Positions 1 to 5,254 of a DNA stretch of 6,144 bases are shown here, in pieces; within the stretch, counting starts at the first letter, position 1; each line of letters begins with the position of its first letter. Below the pieces are notes generated by a model. The model was not told the origin of the DNA. It saw nothing but the letters and a program-made list of their open reading frames with translations, and searched no databases. Made by a program: the position numbers and the translations under genes. The DNA is taken from the NCBI GenBank assembly GCA_902795625.1, contig CADBLW010000096.1, positions 1 to 6,144 on the forward strand, in the 5' to 3' direction. The stretch comes from an uncultured Lachnospiraceae bacterium. GTDB lineage: Bacteria; Bacillota; Clostridia; Lachnospirales; Lachnospiraceae.

Positions 1-1
1 C

Positions 2-694
2 GATCTGAAATGGAAGTGCGTGCCGATCAACGAGGACACCGCGCCGAAGGACGAGATCATGGACGATCTGATCGACAGCTACCGCACCCAGACCGACAGC
101 AAATACAAGCGCGTCGTGACGCGCTGGGCGCGCAAGCTCACGCACCCCTGCCGCGAGCAGGAGACGGAGATGGGCAACCTCTACGCCGACATCATGGCGT
201 GGGAGGCCAGCTACGATGTCATGCTGTTCGGCTCGGGCAGCATCCGCAAGAAGGAGCTCGGCCCCGTCATCGAGTATCAGGATATGGTGGAAAATACACC
301 CTTCGACGGACCGCTGTACCTTGTCGAGGTCACCGGCGCGCAGCTGCGCCGCATCTTCCAGCATCTGTTCCGCGACGATGCCTGGGTCGGCGAGACGGAG
401 TTCTACCAGATCTCCTCGGCGCTCCGCGTGACTTACCGCAAGTCGACACACACGATCGAGTCCTTCACCTTCAAGGGAGACGAGATCACCGATGACATGC
501 GCATCAAGCTCGGCATTCAGGATTCCCACTACAACAATTTTGCTGACTTCTTCGGCGTACCGCTCGAGGAGGTCAAGACAAACATGAAGCCTCGCGTCGT
601 TGCTACGTCGGTCAACAACATCATTGAGGAGTATTTTGCGACCAACAGCGGGTTGGACGCGAAGGTGGATGGACGGATCACGATCCTGGAGTAA
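2..694 (+). CDS. 5'-nucleotidase-family metallophosphatase, C-terminal part (5' end outside window)
   Basis: The reading frame is open from base 2 to the TAA, giving 230 residues with no start in view, so the gene begins upstream. The visible part matches the substrate-binding C-terminal domain of 5'-nucleotidase/UshA-type enzymes, which release phosphate from nucleotides. The segment with ETEMGNLYADIM is the usual E-x-x-x-GNL-x-x-D motif. It is followed by GSGSIRKKELGPVIEYQDM (the family's G-G-x-R...G-x-I motif), then NTPFDGPLYLVEVTGAQL (the PF...V-x-x-x-G-x-x-L motif). The end, VDGRITIL, is also typical. The catalytic metal-binding domain would be upstream and cannot be checked. There is no LPXTG anchor or C-terminal helix. 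The usual GGDG motif near the end is not evident; the matching region reads FADFFGVP. Codons end mostly in G/C, more so than in the sigma operon downstream. The family is secure; the substrate is unknown. Confidence 0.85.
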   Translation, partial: DLKWKCVPINEDTAPKDEIMDDLIDSYRTQTDSKYKRVVTRWARKLTHPCREQETEMGNLYADIMAWEASYDVMLFGSGSIRKKELGPVIEYQDMVENTPFDGPLYLVEVTGAQLRRIFQHLFRDDAWVGETEFYQISSALRVTYRKSTHTIESFTFKGDEITDDMRIKLGIQDSHYNNFADFFGVPLEEVKTNMKPRVVATSVNNIIEEYFATNSGLDAKVDGRITILE

Positions 695-701
695 AAAGGA
701 G
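695..701 (+). promoter_or_regulatory. Ribosome binding site of the 709 membrane protein
   Basis: AAAGGAG begins right after the preceding stop codon and lies 7 nt before the ATG at 709. It fixes that start and suggests the gene is cotranscribed with the nucleotidase gene. Confidence 0.7.
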
Positions 702-708
702 AGCGGAC

Positions 709-1176
709 ATGAGACCAAGTTGGAAGCTGTACGCGCTTGAGTGCCTGTACCTGCTGATCTGCAACATTGCCGCATGCGTTGCGGCCATGGTCCAGTGCAT
801 CGGAAAGTCGTATCAGGGCGAGCACTCGAGTTTTATCTTCAGCGGTTCCACCTACAGCTACAATCCGTTCGCCTACATCCTCGGGCTCGTTCTTTTCATC
901 GGGGCTTTGTATGCGGGTTACCGCCTGATCCTGCGAAGAACGATGGATGAACTCGGCAGGGCAGGGGCATTGTACGTCGTTGTCTGGCTCGTGATCGCGG
1001 CAGTCTTCGCGGTTGTCACGGTTGTTGCCGTCAGCGCCGGTTTGTTTCTCAACATCGGGATGTCTGGCAACATGCGGCTCGAAGACTTTCTGAAGCTGAC
1101 GGCGTTCGGGTGGCCAACACTCTTGTTCGTTGTCATGCTTTTTTCGGCGATCCACGCGAAGACAAAAGAAGACTGA
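709..1176 (+). CDS. Hypothetical four-helix integral membrane protein
   Basis: This 155-residue protein was not recognised as a known family. Four hydrophobic segments are visible, at about residues 7-30, 54-76, 86-112 and 131-149. Between the first two is a polar loop rich in Ser/Tyr (about 33-52). A basic stretch follows helix 2 (RLILRRTMDELGR), which by the positive-inside rule puts that loop in the cytoplasm, so both termini are probably cytoplasmic. The tail KTKED is charged. The start is supported by AAAGGAG 7 nt upstream. The gene begins 14 nt after the nucleotidase stop codon, so the two are probably cotranscribed. No catalytic or metal-binding motif is apparent, and the function is unknown. 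Confidence 0.75.
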   Translation: MRPSWKLYALECLYLLICNIAACVAAMVQCIGKSYQGEHSSFIFSGSTYSYNPFAYILGLVLFIGALYAGYRLILRRTMDELGRAGALYVVVWLVIAAVFAVVTVVAVSAGLFLNIGMSGNMRLEDFLKLTAFGWPTLLFVVMLFSAIHAKTKED

Positions 1177-1218
1177 GGGACAGCGAGATCTTATTGTCTG
1201 CAGTAAAGTTGTAAATTC

Positions 1219-1295
1219 GCCGCATTTTTCGCAGTCGATTGAAACTTTTTTGAAGAAATTTTTCGAAGAAGTTTTGAAAAAGCGGAAAATGCGGC
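1219..1295. repeat. Long imperfect inverted repeat in the sigma control region
   Basis: GCCGCATTTT at 1219-1228 is the exact reverse complement of AAAATGCGGC at 1286-1295. Past one mismatch the arms continue with CGC (1230-1232) against GCG (1282-1284). Further in, AAACTT on the left faces AAGTTT on the right. The 57 nt between the 10-bp arms are A/T-rich and hold the ECF promoter candidate. It could be an operator-like dyad, a transcript structure, or a relic of an inserted element. Confidence 0.5.
1240..1267 (+). promoter_or_regulatory. Candidate ECF-type (autoregulated) promoter of the sigma operon
   Basis: TGAAAC at 1240-1245 followed by a T-run is the classic -35 element of SigW-like ECF promoters. 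CGAA at 1264-1267 could be the -10 element (consensus CGTA), but the spacing of 18 nt is 1-2 nt longer than usual. The position about 65 nt before the sigma start codon fits autoregulation, which is common for ECF operons. No convincing housekeeping promoter was found in the same gap. This is a motif match only. Confidence 0.4.
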
Positions 1296-1301
1296 TTTTT
1301 C
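1276..1301 (+). other. Leader hairpin ahead of the sigma gene
   Basis: GAAAAAGC (1276-1283) pairs perfectly with GCTTTTTC (1294-1301) around a 10-nt loop. The U-run lies inside the stem and is not followed by a further T-tract, so it is a poor intrinsic terminator. The hairpin overlaps the right arm of the 1219-1295 inverted repeat, so the two structures exclude each other. Confidence 0.35.
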
Positions 1302-1318
1302 GTGCATCATAGTCAGTG

Positions 1319-1325
1319 AGGAGGT
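1319..1325 (+). promoter_or_regulatory. Ribosome binding site deciding the sigma factor start
   Basis: AGGAGGT is a near-perfect Shine-Dalgarno sequence 7 nt before ATG 1333. It rules out the in-frame GTG at 1324, which lies inside the Shine-Dalgarno itself. Confidence 0.85.
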
Positions 1326-1332
1326 GAAATCG

Positions 1333-1863
1333 ATGCCGGCAGTCAGCAATCAGCTCACTCAATGGTTACATGAGATCAAACAGAGTCGGGAGGCATTTGC
1401 CGCGTTGTATGCAGAGATGAGCCGCCCGATGTACACCGTAGCGTGCCGGATCCTGCACAACCGTGCGGATGCGGAGGATGCGGTGCAGGAAGCGTTTATG
1501 AAACTGCTTCGGAGAGAACGCACAGATGATATTGAAAACGGCCGCGCGTACCTGTTGCAGACCGTGCGAAACGAGGCGCTGATGATCCTTCGCAAACGCT
1601 CGCACGAGGAGCTGCACGAGGACGTGGCGACGAAAGAACAGGACCGCCCGGACAACTTCGCGTGGGAAAATGAGATGATGATCACAGAGGCGATCGAGCA
1701 TCTCGAGCCGGAGGAACGGGACATATTTACGCTGCATGTCAACGGCGATCTGACCTTTGAGGAGATCGCAAAGATCATGGACATGTCGTTGTCGGCGGTT
1801 TACCGGAAGTATCGGAAGGCGCTTGACCGGTTGCGGAAAATGATGAGAGGAGGCAGCTTATGA
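1333..1863 (+). CDS. ECF-type RNA polymerase sigma factor (sigma-70 family)
   Basis: This is a 176-residue extracytoplasmic-function sigma factor, which directs RNA polymerase to its own regulon, usually in response to an envelope or external signal. Region 2 spans about residues 21-88. It includes the region 2.2 signature DAEDAVQEAFMKLLR (47-61) and the region 2.4-like segment RAYLLQTVRNEALMILRK (71-88). Region 4 spans about 117-170. LEPEERDIFTLHVNGDLTFE (124-143) leads into the helix-turn-helix EEIAKIMDMSLSAVYRKYRKAL, where the promoter -35 is read. The length is normal for the group, and there is no extra C-terminal domain. ATG 1333 was chosen for its Shine-Dalgarno. The stop TGA overlaps the next gene's ATG (ATGA), so translation is probably coupled to the exported protein downstream. 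The specific ECF subgroup was not identified. Confidence 0.93.
   Translation: MPAVSNQLTQWLHEIKQSREAFAALYAEMSRPMYTVACRILHNRADAEDAVQEAFMKLLRRERTDDIENGRAYLLQTVRNEALMILRKRSHEELHEDVATKEQDRPDNFAWENEMMITEAIEHLEPEERDIFTLHVNGDLTFEEIAKIMDMSLSAVYRKYRKALDRLRKMMRGGSL
1810..1863 (+). repeat. Direct repeat copy 1: 3' end of the sigma gene plus ribosome site
   Basis: The last coding bases of the sigma gene and the Shine-Dalgarno of the first exported protein recur at 2752-2806. Identical blocks are 1810-1826 (17 bp), 1834-1854 (21 bp) and 1856-1863 (8 bp). The middle gap is 7 nt here and 8 nt in copy 2. This is the original copy, because it encodes the conserved end of sigma region 4. Confidence 0.9.
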
Positions 1864-2768
1864 GACTCAAAAGAATTATGAAAGCTGCGATTATCCTGGG
1901 GGCTTTGGGATTATTCGTCCTGGGAATGACGGGGCGTGTTGCGAAAGCGGATTCAGCGCCGTTTGCGACGGCGACGCCGACACCTATGGGGGGAGAGTAC
2001 CCGTATGTTGAGGTGGAGGAGCCTGTCCATGAACTGACGGCGGAGGAACGGCAGCAGCTTGAACTGAGAAACTACCTCGGTCTGATCGATGATGGAAAAG
2101 TCATCGGGGCCGCAGGTGTCTGGTATGAAAACGGCGATATGGATGTGATCCATATCGGTGTTACGAAAGCAGCGGACTACAAGGCAATCGCGAAGAAGCT
2201 GGAGAAACTCGGGGCGAAGGAAGTCCGGATGTATATGATGAAGTATACGCTGCGCGAGTTGAGGGATTTACAGAACGAGATTTATAACACCTACTGGCAG
2301 GACGAAGCGTGGACGCGTTCCGGCAACGGCCAATGGACGTTCAGCGAGATGGGTGTCGATGTGAAGAGCAATGTCTTATGTATCGGTCTCTATGTGAAAG
2401 CGGCGGAAGCGGATAAAGAGAGAATTAAAAAGCGGCTTTATACGGCCTATGGGGATAAAGTGAAAATCTTTGATAGTTATGGGGTAGTCGATTATACGCT
2501 TGATACCGGTGTTGATTCTGTCAGCATCAATAACGCCGTTTCTGAGCCGATACAGGAGGCTGTGGGCACCGAGGAACCCGTGGAAGTGAATCTCAAGCCG
2601 TTTATGGTGTACCGATTTGACGGAGGATTTAACGTGGTACCCATCGTTGCAGCAATCCTTGCGGTTGTGATCGTTGTTGCGGCGTATGCGTTCCGCAGAC
2701 GTACAATGCGAATGCGCGAAACCGCAGTCGGATCGGTAGTCGCCGGAGAATTATCGGAAGGCGCTTGA
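1860..2768 (+). CDS. Exported single-pass membrane protein, first of a paralog pair
   Basis: This 302-residue protein was not recognised. It has a signal peptide (residues 1-30, likely cut after AKA), then a short ATATPTP linker (36-42) and an ectodomain of about 200 residues. A membrane helix follows at about 258-278, then a basic cytoplasmic tail beginning FRRRTMRMR and only about 24 residues long. The ectodomain appears to hold two beta-alpha-beta-like units. One is around 94-135 (VIHIGVTKAADYKAIAKKLE). The other is around 165-207 (VDVKSNVLCIGLYVK, then YGDKVKIFDSYG). AGGAGG lies 6 nt before the start, and the ATG overlaps the sigma stop. Operon position suggests it senses or controls signals for the sigma factor, but it has no known anti-sigma domain and its topology is the reverse of RsiW-type proteins. 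The tail ends inside a copied piece of sigma gene (2752-2768), so it was probably truncated by duplication. Confidence 0.85.
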   Translation: MRLKRIMKAAIILGALGLFVLGMTGRVAKADSAPFATATPTPMGGEYPYVEVEEPVHELTAEERQQLELRNYLGLIDDGKVIGAAGVWYENGDMDVIHIGVTKAADYKAIAKKLEKLGAKEVRMYMMKYTLRELRDLQNEIYNTYWQDEAWTRSGNGQWTFSEMGVDVKSNVLCIGLYVKAAEADKERIKKRLYTAYGDKVKIFDSYGVVDYTLDTGVDSVSINNAVSEPIQEAVGTEEPVEVNLKPFMVYRFDGGFNVVPIVAAILAVVIVVAAYAFRRRTMRMRETAVGSVVAGELSEGA

Positions 2769-2806
2769 ACATTTTTCGGAAAATGATGAGAGGAGGCGGC
2801 TTATGA
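2752..2806 (+). repeat. Direct repeat copy 2: duplication junction between the paralogs
   Basis: This is a copy of sigma-gene 3' sequence lying where no sigma gene ends. It covers the last codons and the stop of the first paralog (2752-2768), then non-coding bases, then the Shine-Dalgarno and start of the second paralog. Matches to copy 1 are 2752-2768, 2777-2797 and 2799-2806. A 1-nt length difference in the middle breaks the old sigma frame. It marks the join of a tandem duplication. Confidence 0.88.
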
Positions 2807-3834
2807 AAGCCTTGTACAAATATCGTTTTGTTTTGATCGGCGTCTTCGCGTTGTTTGCGATGCTGCGGATCACCTGCGGCACATCGCAGGCACGCGGCCC
2901 GGTACCGACCGCAACGCCGATGCCGACGGCTACGCCGACGCCGATACCGGAGGGCTGGACACCGGATGATACCTATGTGCCGACATCCGGGGAAAGAGTG
3001 AGATTAATCTGGTGGAGCCTGAAAGACAATCCGGAGAGCGGATATGCCGGGTTTGAGGTAAATGATTGGCGGAACCCGACGGAAGTGATACTTGTGCTTA
3101 CGAAAGACGCGGATATTGAAGCGATTAAGAAAGACTGGCCGAAAGATGTCAAACTGCAGATCATAGATGCAAAATACACCTGGAACGAACTGCAGGCAGT
3201 GCGTTTTGACATCGATAAAAACTGGTATTACAGTTTTGGAACTCACGGAGATGAGAACATTGTCATCGAAACAGGTATCAACCAGCGGGAAAACTATGTG
3301 ACGGTAGCGATCGACCGGACAGCATCGGCGAGAATACAGAAGAAGGTGATCGCGGATCTGTTCGAGCGGTACGGTGACTGCATTCGGGTCGACGCGAGCT
3401 GGTCGTTGGAGGAACTGGAAGCCACATATGAATATTATTATACGGATGATATGGTGATGGCTCCTCTTGATGATTCTGATGCGGCAGCATCGCTGGCAGC
3501 AAAGACGAGAGAAGCATTTTACAACTATAAACCGAATACATCGCTGCTCACCTTCACGGAATATACGAACAACCGGAGCGCTTATCAGGTCATGTCGCGC
3601 GGCGCGGCGATCGCGCTCGCCGTGGGTCTCGGAATTGCGATCATAGCGTTCGCGTATGTCCTCCGCAGACAGAGTCTGCGTGTCGCGGCGCTGGCGAACG
3701 GCCGAACGGTCGTGAGCGGTACGTACAGTGACGCCGAGATCGAGGCACTTGCGAAGAGCGCGGGCGGCGACGTGTCCGACGCGGGGCGTGAGAAGATCTT
3801 CGCAGCTTATGAGAGGGAGCGAGACAACCGATAA
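2803..3834 (+). CDS. Exported single-pass membrane protein, second of a paralog pair (long tail)
   Basis: This 343-residue protein has the same plan as its upstream neighbour: a signal peptide (about 1-30), a Thr/Pro linker (34-49), an ectodomain, a membrane helix (about 266-287) and a cytoplasmic tail. The paralogs align at several points. ILVLTKDADIEAIKKDW matches the neighbour's HIGVTKAADYKAIAKKL. KYTWNELQ matches KYTLRELR. INQRENYVTVAID...ERYGDCIRV matches VDVKSNVLCIGLYV...AYGDKVKI. Here the cytoplasmic tail is about 56 residues (from LRRQSLRV) and contains DAEIEALAKSAGGDVSDAGR, which the first paralog lacks. The TCG around Cys25 is not a good lipobox, so a lipoprotein is unlikely. AGGAGG lies 6 nt before the ATG. 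Helix and tail codons (from about 3595) are richer in G/C than the ectodomain. Function is unknown; a membrane sensor or regulator of the sigma factor is an inference. Confidence 0.85.
   Translation: MKALYKYRFVLIGVFALFAMLRITCGTSQARGPVPTATPMPTATPTPIPEGWTPDDTYVPTSGERVRLIWWSLKDNPESGYAGFEVNDWRNPTEVILVLTKDADIEAIKKDWPKDVKLQIIDAKYTWNELQAVRFDIDKNWYYSFGTHGDENIVIETGINQRENYVTVAIDRTASARIQKKVIADLFERYGDCIRVDASWSLEELEATYEYYYTDDMVMAPLDDSDAAASLAAKTREAFYNYKPNTSLLTFTEYTNNRSAYQVMSRGAAIALAVGLGIAIIAFAYVLRRQSLRVAALANGRTVVSGTYSDAEIEALAKSAGGDVSDAGREKIFAAYERERDNR
2905..2940 (+). repeat. Tandem 18-bp repeat coding the PTATP linker
   Basis: Two adjacent 18-bp units (2905-2922 and 2923-2940) encode PTATPM and PTATPT. 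They form a flexible spacer between the signal peptide and the ectodomain. Such repeats can gain or lose units by slippage. Confidence 0.7.
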
Positions 3835-3847
3835 CGGATTGAACATT

Positions 3848-3883
3848 GGTGACAGGGGGACGGTTCCCCTGTCACCCTTTTTT
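3848..3883 (+). terminator. Intrinsic terminator of the sigma operon; REP-like palindrome
   Basis: GGTGACAGGGG (3848-3858) pairs perfectly with CCCCTGTCACC (3866-3876) across a 7-nt loop GACGGTT. After one more C come six Ts (3878-3883). It starts 13 nt after the preceding stop codon. The 11-bp GC-rich stem plus T-run is a textbook rho-independent terminator. The stem and loop also resemble a dispersed palindrome (GGGGACGGTT...CCCTGTC) that I recall from many Firmicute genomes, so it may be a captured repeat. Confidence 0.9.
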
Positions 3884-3908
3884 CATTTGAGCAGAATGAT
3901 ATATGCCA

Positions 3909-3938
3909 TTGTGAATCTGTTCGCAGATATGCTAAGAT
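3909..3938 (+). promoter_or_regulatory. Candidate sigma-A promoter for the metallo-hydrolase gene
   Basis: TTGTGA (3909-3914), an 18-nt spacer, then TAAGAT (3933-3938), with TG at 3930-3931 giving an extended -10. It lies just after the terminator, so the hydrolase gene is probably its own transcription unit, separate from the sigma operon. Confidence 0.45.
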
Positions 3939-3992
3939 GAACCTGACCGGAACCAATTGTTTTGTGATGAGCATGCGAAAGCGGGTTGCGAG

Positions 3993-5150
3993 ATGAAGAA
4001 GAGAAGAATGGGAACGGCAATCGGGGCAGTTGTCATCGTTGCGGCGGCAGTCGCAATTGTCGGACTGTGCCTCGGATGGTTTCATCCGGCGGATCGGGAC
4101 AATACACACAGGGAACAGGGAGCCCGGGGTACAGCGACTCCTTCGGCTGCGGTATCCCTCACGGCTACGCCCACTGAGAACCCAAACGGTAACGGGAACA
4201 CTGCAGGTGCAGGGAAATTCAAAAATGAAAATGAATACAGTCTCCTGACGACCGGCGGCATGCTTCCGATCAGTGACCGCAGGATACCGAAGGAGATCCT
4301 TCCGGCGGAGACACCGGATTTTACGAAGGCAAAGGAGGGCGGCCTGACGGTAACGTGGTTCGGGCATTCATCGTCGCTTGTGCAGCTCGGAACGGTCAAC
4401 ATACTGATCGATCCGGTGTTCGGAGAACGCACTTCACCGGTTTCTTTCATGGGACCGAAAAGGTTTGCGGAGCGAGCGGTGACCCCGGAGAGCATGCCGT
4501 ACATCGATGTGCTGTTTCTCTCGCATGACCACTTTGATCATATGGAGGAGCAGACGATCCGCGCGATCGCGGGCAAGGTGAAGCACTATGTCGTTCCGCT
4601 CTGCGTGGATGAGATCCTGATGAACTGGGGCATCCCGGGAGACCGGATCACGGCGCTTGACTGGTGGGAGGAGACGACGATCGACGGCGTAACGTATGCG
4701 GTCACACCGTCTCAGCACAACTCCGGCCGCGGGCTGGGCGTGGCGAACAACACGCTGTGGGGCGGCGGGTATTTCCGCGACGGTTCGCACAGTGTATATT
4801 ACACCGGGGACGGCGGGTACTATGATGTTTTCGCACGTGTGTACGAACGGTTCGGCGCGCCGGATCTGATGCTTGCCGAGTGCGGGCAGTATGATACTTC
4901 CTGGGCGCAGACGCACATGTTCCCGGAGCAATCGGCGCAGGCAGCCGCAGACGTACAGGCAAAGTGGGTGATCCCCGTTCACTGGGGCGCATATTGTCTG
5001 TGCAATGTTGCATGGGACGATTCGATCATCCGCATGAAGTCCGCAACGACGGAGAAGGGGGTCAATCTGGCGACGCCGTGCATCGGACAGACGGTCGATT
5101 ACGATGACATCGCGGATTACTGCGAACAATGGTGGGAGGAGTACGACTGA
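3993..5150 (+). CDS. Membrane-anchored metallo-beta-lactamase-fold hydrolase, NAPE-PLD/UlaG-like
   Basis: This is a 385-residue metal-dependent hydrolase of the Lactamase_B_2 type. All expected metal ligands are visible: HDHFDH (178-183, the HxHxDH motif), H242 in TPSQHNSGRG, D273 in YYTGDGGYYD and H330 in IPVHWGAY. The order and surroundings (IDPVFGERTSPVSFMGPKRF, then a Q-H-x-S-G-R motif) resemble bacterial relatives of N-acyl-phosphatidylethanolamine phospholipase D. The substrate is therefore perhaps a phosphodiester or lipid head group, but this is not certain. An N-terminal hydrophobic segment (about 8-30) followed by a Thr/Pro/Asn-rich linker (about 45-75, with TATPTENP) places the catalytic domain outside the membrane. 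The start is uncertain. ATG 3993 gives a clean MKKRR signal anchor but lacks a good Shine-Dalgarno. In-frame alternatives are TTG 3957 and ATG 4008. It probably has its own promoter and is not necessarily tied to the sigma operon. Confidence 0.88.
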   Translation: MKKRRMGTAIGAVVIVAAAVAIVGLCLGWFHPADRDNTHREQGARGTATPSAAVSLTATPTENPNGNGNTAGAGKFKNENEYSLLTTGGMLPISDRRIPKEILPAETPDFTKAKEGGLTVTWFGHSSSLVQLGTVNILIDPVFGERTSPVSFMGPKRFAERAVTPESMPYIDVLFLSHDHFDHMEEQTIRAIAGKVKHYVVPLCVDEILMNWGIPGDRITALDWWEETTIDGVTYAVTPSQHNSGRGLGVANNTLWGGGYFRDGSHSVYYTGDGGYYDVFARVYERFGAPDLMLAECGQYDTSWAQTHMFPEQSAQAAADVQAKWVIPVHWGAYCLCNVAWDDSIIRMKSATTEKGVNLATPCIGQTVDYDDIADYCEQWWEEYD

Positions 5151-5178
5151 CGATATTCATATACGGTAACGGACATCA

Positions 5179-5191
5179 GTGACTGCGGTCA
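5179..5191. promoter_or_regulatory. Operator-like palindrome, copy 1
   Basis: GTGACTGCGGTCA contains TGAC-TGCG-GTCA, a 4-bp dyad around 4 nt. The 13 bases recur exactly at 5212-5224. The form TGAC-N4-GTCA resembles operators of TetR/AcrR-type repressors. No regulator gene is visible in the window. Confidence 0.5.
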
Positions 5192-5211
5192 TGGTTTTCT
5201 TTGAGGAAATC

Positions 5212-5225
5212 GTGACTGCGGTCAC
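5212..5225. promoter_or_regulatory. Operator-like palindrome, copy 2
   Basis: GTGACTGCGGTCAC is a 5-bp dyad (GTGAC/GTCAC) around TGCG, 33 bp centre to centre from copy 1, about three helical turns. It lies directly upstream of the candidate promoter of the permease gene. A run of four Ts follows, so a weak terminator hairpin for the upstream hydrolase gene is an alternative reading. Confidence 0.55.
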
Positions 5226-5254
5226 TTTTCATTTGCCGGCGTATGCTTTACGAT
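5226..5254 (+). promoter_or_regulatory. Weak candidate promoter for the permease gene
   Basis: TTTTCA (5226-5231), a 17-nt spacer, then TACGAT (5249-5254), each matching 4 of 6 consensus bases. An alternative -10 is TATGCT at 5242-5247, without a good -35. The -35 abuts operator copy 2, which would suit repression. The rest of the leader (to 5322) holds a GC-rich stretch where GGCGG (5273-5277) could pair with CCGCC (5286-5290). Confidence 0.25.

Noticed and set aside
1160..1199. AGACAA/TTGTCT inverted repeat at the end of the membrane-protein gene as a terminator
   Set aside because: The stem is 6 bp with a long loop, is A/T-rich and has no following T-tract.
1130..1312. Small + strand frame of 60 codons covering the sigma leader
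   Set aside because: It starts inside the membrane-protein gene in another frame, lacks a ribosome site, and its Lys/Phe-rich sequence reflects the A/T-rich dyad.
1324..1326. GTG as the sigma factor start
   Set aside because: It lies within the Shine-Dalgarno AGGAGGT; ATG 1333 has ideal spacing.
529..1362. Long minus-strand open frame (277 codons) opposite the membrane-protein gene and the sigma leader
   Set aside because: It is rich in Arg/His/Cys/Pro with no recognisable domain, spans an intergenic region and two genes, and is the antisense shadow of well-supported + strand genes.
3004..3846. Minus-strand open frame (280 codons) opposite the second paralog
   Set aside because: Its composition is typical of an antisense frame (many Arg, Ile, Cys, His), and the + strand gene has a ribosome site, signal peptide and paralog.
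4434..5129. Minus-strand open frame (231 codons) opposite the hydrolase
   Set aside because: The + strand encodes intact metallo-hydrolase motifs throughout; the antisense frame shows no family features.
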